Shown here piece after piece: positions 37,416 through 44,783 of a stretch of DNA of 44,783 nucleotides; within the stretch, counting starts at the first letter, position 1; each line of letters begins with the position of its first letter. Both the position numbers and the translations under genes were made by a program. The stretch is taken from contig PHBI01000051.1 of the NCBI GenBank assembly GCA_002841945.1, forward strand, positions 1-44,783, read 5' to 3'. This stretch comes from Deltaproteobacteria bacterium HGW-Deltaproteobacteria-14 (GTDB taxonomy: Bacteria; Myxococcota_A; UBA9042; PHBI01). Below the pieces are notes generated by a model. That model had not been told where the DNA came from and ran no database searches. It saw nothing but the letters and a program-made list of their open reading frames with translations.

Positions 37416-40289
37416 ATGGCGTCGAACGGGCCGGTGGAGCCCCTGGCATTTGTCTTCAAGAACGGTGAGCCCTGCGGCGTGCGCGTCGGAGGGTTCTTCT
37501 GGGCAATCGGGCACAACCGGCGCGACCAGCTCCCCGAGCGCCTGCCGTGGCCCGGGTTCGCGGACGGCCTGCCGAAGAAGCTGAGCCTGCGCCTGTTCGA
37601 CCTCTGGTTTCTCGCGTCGCGCCCACGGGCCGCAGGGGCCGCGCCCGGGGTGCTGGTCGACGAGCTGGCGATGCTCCCCTCCTGGAACACCCACGACGCG
37701 ACCGGCGACCCGGTCGCGAACGCCCTCGCGTGGGTGAGAAATCGCGGTTCTGACTCGGTTTCGCTCTCGGAATGCGCGGCGGGCACCGTGGTGACCGCGA
37801 ACTTCGAGGAGGCGCTCGTCGAATACGAGCCGCCAGCCGCCGACCTGGAATACGCTCGCGCGCTCGATATCGCGATCGGTCGCGCCACCGCCGAGCCGCA
37901 CCAGCCGACGCTCGCCGAGAGCGACGGCTGGCCGCGCCTGCTCGGTATAGACGAGCTGCGCGCCATGACCGACTTCATCGGGCGCGGTCGCGAGCTGGCG
38001 GTATTGCGCGACTTTCTGTTGGCGTCGCGGACGGCGAGCCCGGCGCCGGTGCTCGTGACCGGGACGAGCGGGATCGGCAAGACCCAGCTCGTCGCCGCGT
38101 TCATCCGGGAAAACGCGGCCCGCTTCGAGCACATCCTGTTCGTCCACGGCAGCGGCGGCGACCTCACGGCGGCGCTGGGCCGCTGGGCGCCGGAGCTCGA
38201 CGGCGGCTTCCCCCAGCGCGGGACGCCGATCCAGCGCGCCGAGCGTGTCCGAGACGTCCTCGAGCGGGGCGGGCCATCGCTGCTCGTGCTCGACGACGTC
38301 ACCGACGCCCGCGCGGCCATGGCGTGGCTCCCCCGCCGCGGGCCGTGCCGCGTGGTGATCACCAGCCAGCTCCCGCTGATCGACGGCGCGCGCACCATCG
38401 CGCTGCAGCCGCTGGCACCCGACGACGCGGCCGCGCTCATCACCTGGCACCTCTCGCGGGGCGAGCCGCTCACCGAGCACGAGCGGCGGTCGCTCGCGAC
38501 GATCTGTGAATACCTCGGGTTCTCGCCTTTCGCGCTCCATGTCGCGGGCGTCCATATGGTCGCGTCTCGGATCAATCCCTCTGAATTGTTGAGTAAAATC
38601 GTCGCTGGTGGGGCGGGCGTCATATCCGTCTCAGGCACGGATATGGCGGGATATCCGCGCAGCGTCGAGCAGGTCTTCGGGCTCGCCTACGACCGCGTGG
38701 CGGCCGCCATGCCCGCGCCGACGCTCCAGGGGCACGCCCTGCCGTCGGTGGTGGCCTGGTTCTGCGGGCTCCTCGCGGCCGCTCCGGCGCCTCGCGCGCT
38801 GCTGATGGCGTCCGTCGTCGCGCTCGGCTTGTCAGACGTGAGGGAGCGCGACGTCGACGCGGCCATCGGCGCCTTGGCCGCGCGCTCTCTTGTGCGATGC
38901 AGTAAATCCGAGCTCGATGTGCACGCATTGCCAGGCAGTTTCTTTGTGTCACGGATTCCGCGCGAGCTGCGGCCCAGGATCCTCGAGGCCTACGTGACCT
39001 CTCTCGAGCGGGCGAGCGCCGCCCGCCCCGCGGACGCGGCGCTGCTCCCCCACGTCGCGAAGGCCCGCGAGCAGCTCGCGACCTTCGAAGGCGCGCCGTC
39101 GCTCCTCCCCCTCGAGGTCTCGCTCCTGACCTGGGAGGCCGCGACGCTGATGCAGATGCACGGCTACGTCGCACCCGCGCTCGATCCGGTGTTCGAGCGG
39201 TCGGCCCAGCTCTCGCGCCAGATGGGCCCAAACCCCGGTCTGTTCGCCCTCGACTTCATGCGCTGGGTCCGCGCGCTCATCGAGGCCCGCCTCGATGAGG
39301 CCCAGGAGCTCGCGCGGCGCCTCGAGGAGCTCGCGGCGGCCCTCGGCATCCCGGCGATGCAGGCCGCCGCCCTCCAGGCCCGAGGCGCTGTGCTGTCCTT
39401 CAAGGGTGAGCACCCCGAGGCCATCGACGCCCTCGAGCGCGCCATCGTCGCGGCGGACGGCGTACCGACCTCCCGTCAGGAGACGCGCCAAGCGCAAGAC
39501 CCCCGCGTCACGTGCCGCAGTGACCTCGCGCGCTCCTACCTCATGTCCGGCCGCCCGGACAGCGCCCTGCGGCTCGTCCACGAGGCGCGCGCGCTGGGCC
39601 GAACCCACCCCTTCAGCCACGCCTTCGCGCTCTTCAGTCTCACGATGACCCATCAATACCGCCGCGAGCCGGCGGAGGCACACGAGGCGGCCCAGGAGCT
39701 GCTCGCGGTGTGCGGTCGCTTCGGGTTCCGGCAGTTCGAGTGGATGGGCCGGATATTCCTCGGGTGGTCGATCGCGAGCCTCGGGCACTACGCGGCCGGG
39801 GTCGAGGTCTCCGAGATGGCGATGGTCCGGGTGATCGAGCTGAACGCCATGATCTCGCGCGTTGCCGACGCGACGCTGTTCGCGGAGCTGCACCTCGACG
39901 CCGGCGACGACGACGCGGCCCAGCTCGCGCTCGAGCGGGCGAGAGAGGCGTTCGAGGGCTCGGGCGAGGGCTACTTCCTGCCCGAACGCCACCGACTCGA
40001 GGCTCGCCTGGCGCTGCGGCGCGATCCCGGGGCGTGGGCGGAGGCCGAGCGCCTCCTCCTCCTCGGGCGGTCGGTCGCGGCGCGTCAGCGGGCGCTGTGG
40101 CACGACCTGCGCCTGCTCACCGACCTCGGGCGGCTGCGGCGGGAGCGGGGCGATCTCTCGACCGCGGGGGACCTCGCCGCCGGCCTCGCGGCGGTGGACG
40201 AGGGCCACGACCTCGCGACCTACGGTGAGGCCGCCGCCGAGCTCGCCGCCCACGCGGAGGCCGCCAGCGTTGCGACGCCGCGCTCGTGA
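37416..40289 (+). CDS. STAND-class signalling ATPase (NB-ARC-like domain plus TPR-like array)
   Basis: The 957-residue protein has three parts. Residues 1-180 form an N-terminal domain I do not recognise (FKNGEPCGVRVGGFFWAIGH...). Residues about 185-400 are an NB-ARC-type ATPase: FIGRGRELAVLRDFL, Walker A GTSGIGKT (216-223), Walker B LLVLDD (289-294), RVVITSQ sensor and GFSPFAL (368-374). The rest is helical, with a TPR-like array (EAIDALERAI, RSDLARSYLMSGRPDSALRLVHEA). Such proteins act as ATP-driven switches that sense a ligand through the repeats and oligomerise. Roles range from transcription activation to phage defence; this one is unassigned. The ATG at 37416 follows GGGGG. Low-GC patches (37735-37770, 38570-38660, 38890-38955) interrupt otherwise typical codon use. 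Confidence 0.85.
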   Translation: MASNGPVEPLAFVFKNGEPCGVRVGGFFWAIGHNRRDQLPERLPWPGFADGLPKKLSLRLFDLWFLASRPRAAGAAPGVLVDELAMLPSWNTHDATGDPVANALAWVRNRGSDSVSLSECAAGTVVTANFEEALVEYEPPAADLEYARALDIAIGRATAEPHQPTLAESDGWPRLLGIDELRAMTDFIGRGRELAVLRDFLLASRTASPAPVLVTGTSGIGKTQLVAAFIRENAARFEHILFVHGSGGDLTAALGRWAPELDGGFPQRGTPIQRAERVRDVLERGGPSLLVLDDVTDARAAMAWLPRRGPCRVVITSQLPLIDGARTIALQPLAPDDAAALITWHLSRGEPLTEHERRSLATICEYLGFSPFALHVAGVHMVASRINPSELLSKIVAGGAGVISVSGTDMAGYPRSVEQVFGLAYDRVAAAMPAPTLQGHALPSVVAWFCGLLAAAPAPRALLMASVVALGLSDVRERDVDAAIGALAARSLVRCSKSELDVHALPGSFFVSRIPRELRPRILEAYVTSLERASAARPADAALLPHVAKAREQLATFEGAPSLLPLEVSLLTWEAATLMQMHGYVAPALDPVFERSAQLSRQMGPNPGLFALDFMRWVRALIEARLDEAQELARRLEELAAALGIPAMQAAALQARGAVLSFKGEHPEAIDALERAIVAADGVPTSRQETRQAQDPRVTCRSDLARSYLMSGRPDSALRLVHEARALGRTHPFSHAFALFSLTMTHQYRREPAEAHEAAQELLAVCGRFGFRQFEWMGRIFLGWSIASLGHYAAGVEVSEMAMVRVIELNAMISRVADATLFAELHLDAGDDDAAQLALERAREAFEGSGEGYFLPERHRLEARLALRRDPGAWAEAERLLLLGRSVAARQRALWHDLRLLTDLGRLRRERGDLSTAGDLAAGLAAVDEGHDLATYGEAAAELAAHAEAASVATPRS

Positions 40290-40305
40290 TCTCGCAGGTG
40301 CGAGA
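40290..40305. terminator. short hairpin between convergent STAND and GGDEF genes
   Basis: TCTCGC and GCGAGA form a 6-bp stem with an AGGT loop directly after the STAND stop, within the 57-bp gap to the convergent gene. It is short and without T-tract. Confidence 0.3.
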
Positions 40306-40346
40306 AGGGGCGCTCGGGTCAACGCTCCGCACCGCCGTCGCCCCGG

Positions 40347-41912
40347 TCAGGGCGCTTCCAGCTCTGGCGTGTACCAGCTGACGCGGTTCCGACCTGAGTG
40401 CTTGCAGGCGTACAGCGCCAGATCGCTCCGCTTGAGCGTCTCCTCCAGGGTGAGCGCCTGCCCCGGGGCCACCGAGGTGCCGCCGATCGAGGTGGTGACC
40501 TTCACCAGGTCGCCGCTCGGGAGCCTGAACGGTCGGAGCCCGAGCATGATGCGGAGGCGCTCGGCGACGTACGGGCCGTGCTCCGGGAGGCACCCGACGA
40601 GGACGACCGCGAACTCCTCGCCGCCGAGGCGCCCGAGGACGTCGCCGCCGCGCAGCGCGCCGCTGAGGCGAGTGGCGGTCTCCTTGAGCACCGCGTCGCC
40701 GGCGTCGTGGCCGTGGGTGTCGTTGACGAGCTTGAAGCGGTCGAGGTCGATCATCAACAGCGTGACCGGCTCGCCGTGGTCGCGGGCGCGCTGCAGGGCG
40801 ACGTCGAGGTGGTCGCAGAGCGCGCGGCGGTTGGCGACGCCGGTCAGCGGATCGGTGGTCGCGAGGCGCGCGAGCTGCTCGTTCTTCGACTCGAGATCGC
40901 GCCGCAGCGCCACCTGCTGCGCCAGCATGGCTTCGAGCCGCCGCGTCTCGTCCTCGTAGCGCGCGCTGACCTTGGCGACCACGCGGTGCGCTACCCGGAT
41001 GAGCTCCTCGTAGCTGGGCTGCGGCCGGACCCGGATCTCGAGCGCCGAGGACATCTCGCTCATCGCGCGCACGGTCTCGTCAATGACCGTCTCGAGCGAG
41101 ATCCGCTTGCCGCCCCGCAGGTTGTCGAGGCAGCCGCGGGCGCGGGTCAGCGCGTCCGGGGTAGGGGAGACCTGGGTGAGATCCGCGACGGCGTCGGACA
41201 GCCGCAGGATCTCGGCGAGCACCTGTCCGCGCCGGTTCGGGAGCTTGATCACCTCGGCGTGGTGCTCGGCGATGGCCCGGGTGATCTCCTGCGGAACGCC
41301 CCAGCTGTCGGCGATCAGCGCGAAGATGGCGTCGTGCGTGGTGCCGGTCAGGGCGACCTCGCGCGCGCGCCGCTCGTCGATGGGCAGCGCCATCGCGGCC
41401 TCGATCTCCGGCGCGAGATCCGGCCACTGGACCGCCATCACGAGCAGGCCGAGGTCCTGGATGAGGCCTGCGGTGAACGCCTCGCCGGGGTCGTCGAAGG
41501 CGAGCCGGGTGGCGAGCACGTGGGCGGCGCCGGCGCGACGCAGGGAGTGCTCCCAGAACAGCGTGGTGTCGAAGGTGCCCACATCCACGCTGAGGCTCAC
41601 GGTGCGGACGATGTGGCTCAGCGTCATGTTGCGGATGGTGCGGGCGCCCAGGTACACCGTCGCCTGGCTGACCGAGCTGACCTGGCGGCCGACGCTGTAG
41701 GCGGCGCTGTTGGACAGCTTCAGCACGTGCGTCGTGAGGCTCGGTTCACGGTTGATGAGCCAGCCCAGGCGCTGCAGCGAGGTGTCCTCGTTCTCGGCGG
41801 CCTCGAGGACCAGGGCCAGCCCGAGCGGCGGTGACGGCAGCGTCAGCTCGCTCGGACCGAACCGGGGTCGGGTCGCTGGTGGCGTGGCGGTCGATGCGAC
41901 GAGCTCGGACAA
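40347..41912 (-). CDS. HDOD-GGDEF protein (diguanylate cyclase)
   Basis: The 521-residue cytoplasmic protein joins an N-terminal HDOD domain (about 25-245; PSLTTHVLKLSNSAAYS, FWEHSLRRAGAAHVLA, AGLIQDLGLLVMA) to a coiled linker (about 310-355) and a C-terminal GGDEF domain. The active site is canonical GGEEF (430-434), and the inhibitory site RGGD (421-424) lies 5 residues before it, so it should make c-di-GMP and be product-inhibited. The metal-site Asp is in MLLIDLDRFKLVND-like sequence. The start is a TTG at 41912, chosen because AGGAGG lies 7 nt upstream and the upstream frame lacks coding character. HDOD domains act as signal modules in chemotaxis and quorum-type systems, so the input is probably a protein contact. 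It is divergent from the VanY-like gene. Confidence 0.9.
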   Translation of the reverse strand: MSELVASTATPPATRPRFGPSELTLPSPPLGLALVLEAAENEDTSLQRLGWLINREPSLTTHVLKLSNSAAYSVGRQVSSVSQATVYLGARTIRNMTLSHIVRTVSLSVDVGTFDTTLFWEHSLRRAGAAHVLATRLAFDDPGEAFTAGLIQDLGLLVMAVQWPDLAPEIEAAMALPIDERRAREVALTGTTHDAIFALIADSWGVPQEITRAIAEHHAEVIKLPNRRGQVLAEILRLSDAVADLTQVSPTPDALTRARGCLDNLRGGKRISLETVIDETVRAMSEMSSALEIRVRPQPSYEELIRVAHRVVAKVSARYEDETRRLEAMLAQQVALRRDLESKNEQLARLATTDPLTGVANRRALCDHLDVALQRARDHGEPVTLLMIDLDRFKLVNDTHGHDAGDAVLKETATRLSGALRGGDVLGRLGGEEFAVVLVGCLPEHGPYVAERLRIMLGLRPFRLPSGDLVKVTTSIGGTSVAPGQALTLEETLKRSDLALYACKHSGRNRVSWYTPELEAP

Positions 41913-42050
41913 CGCGGCCCCTCCTGTGAGAGGGAGATCGGCCGTCCTGGTCGGTTGCTTTATGCGCAATGGTGCGACCACCGAGGGCGTTTGTAATCCG
42001 GCTCGGCGACCTCTCCACGCCCCCTGTAGGCGCACGCATCGGTTTGCATG

Positions 42051-42056
42051 TAGAGT
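42051..42056 (+). promoter_or_regulatory. putative leaderless -10 box (TAGAGT)
   Basis: TAGAGT lies 6 nt before the ATG at 42063 and no Shine-Dalgarno is present. The -35 region is weak. This matches the layout at 17055 and resembles 1478, so some genes here may be transcribed without a leader. Confidence 0.3.
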
Positions 42057-42062
42057 CGCGGC

Positions 42063-44684
42063 ATGTGCCCCACCCGTCGCGTCAGCCTCCTCGTCGCGTC
42101 CGCCCTCCTGGCTTCCTGCGCGCTCGACCCGCCCCCCGATGACGCCCGGGGGACGAGCCCGGCTGGCTCGTACCTCGAGTCGGTCTCCCTCGCGCTCTCG
42201 AGCATCAGCTGCACCGAGACCACCGCCACTGGCTACACCAGCGGCAACGCGTTCGCGATCAAGGTCGTGACCGTCGACGGCAAGAAGGTCGAGAAGGCCA
42301 CCGCCAACGCCTACTACGTGATGGCACAGGCGGCGGCGGCCCAGGGGGTCACCCTCAAGGTCGTCAGCGGCTTCCGCACGATGGCCGAGCAGCAGTACCT
42401 CTACAACTGCTACGTGAACTGCAACTGCAACAACTGCAACCTCGCCGCGTACCCCGGCTACTCGAACCACCAGAGCGGCCACGCCCTCGACCTCAACACC
42501 AGCAGCGCCGGCGTCCTCAGCTGGCTCAACGCCCACGGCGCCAGCTACGGGTTCTCGCGCACCGTCCCGAGCGAGTCCTGGCACTGGGAGTGGTGGGGCG
42601 GCGGCCCGGGTGGTGGCCCCTGCGGCGGCGCGCAGTACCCCAAGATATCGATCCAGGTGAAGACCTACCCGCCGACCGGGCAGGCGGAGAACTTCGCCAC
42701 CGAGGGGAGCTCGAGCGCGACCATGGATCTCTGGGCGGGCCAGGAGTTCGTGACGGAGGTCATCATCAAGAACGACCCCAGCGGCGCCGCGACCAGCACC
42801 ACCGACAGCGCCATCGCCTGGGTCTGGTTCGAGTCCCCCTACCTCGAGCCGGTCAGCTATCACATCTACACGGACTACCCGAAGTTCGACCTCGCGACGT
42901 GGCAGCTGTCGATCGCGGACGGCTATGCCCAGAACCCGTCGAAGACGAGCCCACCCGCGAACGGCAAGTACTACATCGAGCAGTTCGCGCCGGGCGAGGG
43001 CAAGAAGATCCGCTTCGTGACCCGCGCCACGGGCTACTCCATCGGCAAGGTCGACCACCCCGACGTGCGCGCCTGGATCCAGCACGTCGCCGGCTACTAC
43101 GGCGAGCAGACGAGCTGGGGCGACGCCGTCGAGACCAACCACGCCGGGACGACGCTGCGCGCCTTCAAAGAGCACGACGTCTTCGCGCGCGACCGCTGGG
43201 ACTTCGACGGGCCGGACGCCGCCGACACCGAGGGCTGGGGCGCCGCCCACGCCGTGTCCCAGCTGGCCGTCGTGCCGGCGGACGACCAGCTGAAGATCCA
43301 GCTCGACGGCGCCGACCCGCACATCGCGAACACCCGCGCGCGGGTCGACGCCAGCGCGAAGAAGGCCCTCGAGATCACGCTGAAGTCCGACGGAGCGCCG
43401 CGCCTGTCGCAGGTCTTCTTCATCACGAGCGCCGACGGCGCCTGGAGCGAGGCCAAGTCCGCGCAGCTCATCGCCCCCGGCGGCGGCGCGATGCAGGTGC
43501 TTCACGTCGACTTCGCGGACAACCCCGCGTGGGCCGGCACCGTCACCGGGCTCCGCTTCGACCCGGCCACCTCCGGCACCGACGCGATCCGGGTCGATCG
43601 CATCCGCGCCGTGGCGAGCGGCGCCACCAGCGGCGACGGCGACGGCGACGGCTACCTCGCGGCGCCTGGCCCCGACTGCGACGACGCCGACGGCGCCGTC
43701 CACCCCGGGGCGGCCGAGGTGTGCAACGCAACGGACGATGACTGTGACGGGTCCACTGACGAAGGAGTCGCGAACGCCTGTGGCGGGTGCGGGGCTGTGG
43801 CAGAAGAAGTGTGCAATGCGGTAGACGACGACTGCGACGGCGCCACCGACGAGGGCGTCAGCAACGCCTGCGGCGGCTGCGGCCCGCTCCCAAAGGAGCT
43901 GTGCAACGGGCTCGACGACGACTGTGACGGCGAGACCGACGAGGGCTGCGCCGCCTGCGTCCCCGAGGACGAGGTGTGCAACGGGGTCGACGACGACTGC
44001 GACGGCGCGACCGACGAGGGCTGCCCGACCTGCGACCCGGTCAGCGATCCGACGTGCGTGCCGTGTATCGTGGCGCCCGAGCGCTGCAACGGGGTCGATG
44101 ACGACTGCGACGGCGAGACCGACGAGGACGAGGACGCGCCCCTCGGCGCGGACTGCGTGGCGTCGAGCGGCGCCTGCGCGGCGCCCGGGCGCTGGGCCTG
44201 CGGCCCCGCAGGGGCGTTCGTGTGCGCGGCGGACGACCCGGCGGAGGTCAACGGCGAGGTCTGCAACGGCCTTGACGACGACTGCGACGGCAAGACCGAC
44301 GAGCTGTTCGCGTGCGCCACCTGCCTGCCCGGGGCGAGGGGCAGCTGCGCCCTCGACTGGGTGCCGGTCGGGTGCACCGTCGGCTCGCACAGCTGCGGCG
44401 GCGACGGGACGTGGGGGGCGTGTCAGCCGCGCCCCGAGTGCGTCGCCGGGCCCGGACCCGGGGTGGCCGATGGCGACCCCGACGCCGACGTGGGCGGGGC
44501 CGACGCCGCCAACAGCGACGCGTTCGCCGGCGACGCGGACACCGTGACCGGCGTGGCCGGGCGCTCGGAGGGCTGCGCCGGAGGCGGTCCGGGGGGGCTC
44601 GAAGCCGCGGCGCTGCTCCTCGGGCTGTCGCTGGTGTGGCGTCGCCGGCGACGCGCGGGCCGCCGCGGGCTCCGCCCCGCCTGA
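42063..44684 (+). CDS. VanY-like D,D-carboxypeptidase with MopE-type repeats and MYXO-CTERM tail
   Basis: This 873-residue surface protein has a signal peptide with a lipobox-like LLASC (C19). Residues about 50-180 are an M15B (VanY) peptidase: SxHxxGxAxD is intact (S134, H136, H140, D143) and H174 lies in ESWHWEWW, so zinc ligands H136, D143 and H174 are present. A four-cysteine loop (C116-C125) interrupts it. A central beta region of about 350 residues follows. Then six repeats of the type EVCNGVDDDCDGATDEG, like MopE/MopC metal-binding motifs, each with a Cys pair. The C-terminus is GCAGGGPGGLEAAALLLGL followed by a run of five Arg, a MYXO-CTERM sorting signal. It should be active on peptide stems and displayed on the cell surface. 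A TAGAGT box lies just before the ATG. Confidence 0.92.
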   Translation: MCPTRRVSLLVASALLASCALDPPPDDARGTSPAGSYLESVSLALSSISCTETTATGYTSGNAFAIKVVTVDGKKVEKATANAYYVMAQAAAAQGVTLKVVSGFRTMAEQQYLYNCYVNCNCNNCNLAAYPGYSNHQSGHALDLNTSSAGVLSWLNAHGASYGFSRTVPSESWHWEWWGGGPGGGPCGGAQYPKISIQVKTYPPTGQAENFATEGSSSATMDLWAGQEFVTEVIIKNDPSGAATSTTDSAIAWVWFESPYLEPVSYHIYTDYPKFDLATWQLSIADGYAQNPSKTSPPANGKYYIEQFAPGEGKKIRFVTRATGYSIGKVDHPDVRAWIQHVAGYYGEQTSWGDAVETNHAGTTLRAFKEHDVFARDRWDFDGPDAADTEGWGAAHAVSQLAVVPADDQLKIQLDGADPHIANTRARVDASAKKALEITLKSDGAPRLSQVFFITSADGAWSEAKSAQLIAPGGGAMQVLHVDFADNPAWAGTVTGLRFDPATSGTDAIRVDRIRAVASGATSGDGDGDGYLAAPGPDCDDADGAVHPGAAEVCNATDDDCDGSTDEGVANACGGCGAVAEEVCNAVDDDCDGATDEGVSNACGGCGPLPKELCNGLDDDCDGETDEGCAACVPEDEVCNGVDDDCDGATDEGCPTCDPVSDPTCVPCIVAPERCNGVDDDCDGETDEDEDAPLGADCVASSGACAAPGRWACGPAGAFVCAADDPAEVNGEVCNGLDDDCDGKTDELFACATCLPGARGSCALDWVPVGCTVGSHSCGGDGTWGACQPRPECVAGPGPGVADGDPDADVGGADAANSDAFAGDADTVTGVAGRSEGCAGGGPGGLEAAALLLGLSLVWRRRRRAGRRGLRPA

Positions 44685-44783
44685 CGGTCCCGCTCCGGCG
44701 TCGCCGCCCCGCGGCGCTCGGACGGGGGCCTTGATCGATGTCCAGGTGTTGCGCGAGATCAATGGCCTCCGGCATAGTTGCGG
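44685..44783. other. 99-bp end of window without a recognisable feature
   Basis: GC-rich at first, then moderately AT-rich (TTGATCGATGTCCAGGTG). No start codon with a convincing coding continuation was found before the edge. Confidence 0.3.

Noticed and set aside
43650..44310. DNA repeats of the GACGACTGCGACGG type
   Set aside because: They encode the MopE-type protein repeats and follow codon periodicity; not an independent DNA repeat.
44248..44775. Reverse frame beginning MPEAIDLAQHLDIDQ at the right edge
   Set aside because: Most of it is antisense to the VanY gene and turns into Arg/Pro/Ser low-complexity sequence; no support as a gene.

Overview
The window is very GC-rich DNA with dense, strongly biased codon use. 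It most likely comes from a member of the Myxococcota (formerly Deltaproteobacteria). The best evidence is the C-terminus of the last gene, which carries a MYXO-CTERM-type signal (Gly-Cys, hydrophobic stretch, Arg run). Supporting signs are the many lipoproteins, the DDDCDG-type metal-binding repeats, an IgGFc-binding-like surface protein, TSP3/OmpA proteins and secreted Cys-rich repeat proteins. No rRNA, tRNA, CRISPR array, transposase or phage gene was recognised.

Left part (1-7.2 kb). A disordered partial protein, an ATP-grasp ligase and a secreted five-repeat protein are read leftward. A tight rightward operon follows: a ferredoxin-type reductase carrying its own 2Fe-2S domain, a MerR-family regulator and a diiron-carboxylate (R2/AurF-like) protein. 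Together they look like an oxygenase or desaturase with its electron donor and its regulator. A coiled-coil lipoprotein follows on the other strand.

7.2-17.5 kb. pbpC (penicillin-binding protein 1C) lies directly downstream of a 1918-residue bacterial alpha-2-macroglobulin lipoprotein, the known periplasmic defence and repair pair. A divergent region with three TGTCA half-sites separates them from a stand-alone phosphonopyruvate-type decarboxylase and a small lipoprotein.

17.7-23.5 kb. A TPP riboswitch precedes thiC. thiC overlaps a MOSC-domain gene, and that gene abuts a secreted PQQ-like beta-propeller gene. A lipoprotein, probably also a propeller, converges on this operon and overlaps its last gene.

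23.5-32.7 kb. This is mainly a surface and secretome region. It holds a nine-repeat Cys-rich (VWC/pacifastin-like) protein, a gene-poor stretch containing what looks like a remnant of ilvD, the ribosome-rescue factor arfB, an OmpA/TSP3 outer-membrane protein, a putative TIM-barrel glycosidase lipoprotein with a low-GC Cys cluster, and an IgGFc-binding-like lipoprotein.

32.7-36.7 kb. An RNA-modification operon is read leftward: a U32 peptidase-family (RlhA-like) protein, an RsmB/NOP2-type m5C methyltransferase and a small PUA-like (DUF7122-like) protein, all overlapping.

36.8-44.8 kb. A small helix-turn-helix protein is divergent from a STAND (NB-ARC + TPR) ATPase. Then come a HDOD-GGDEF signalling protein and a VanY-like carboxypeptidase with MopE-type repeats and the MYXO-CTERM tail.

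The strongest candidates for poorly described systems are the reductase/MerR/diiron operon at 2.7-5.9 kb and the HTH/STAND pair at 36.8-40.3 kb. All family calls were made by reading the sequence; none was checked against a database.
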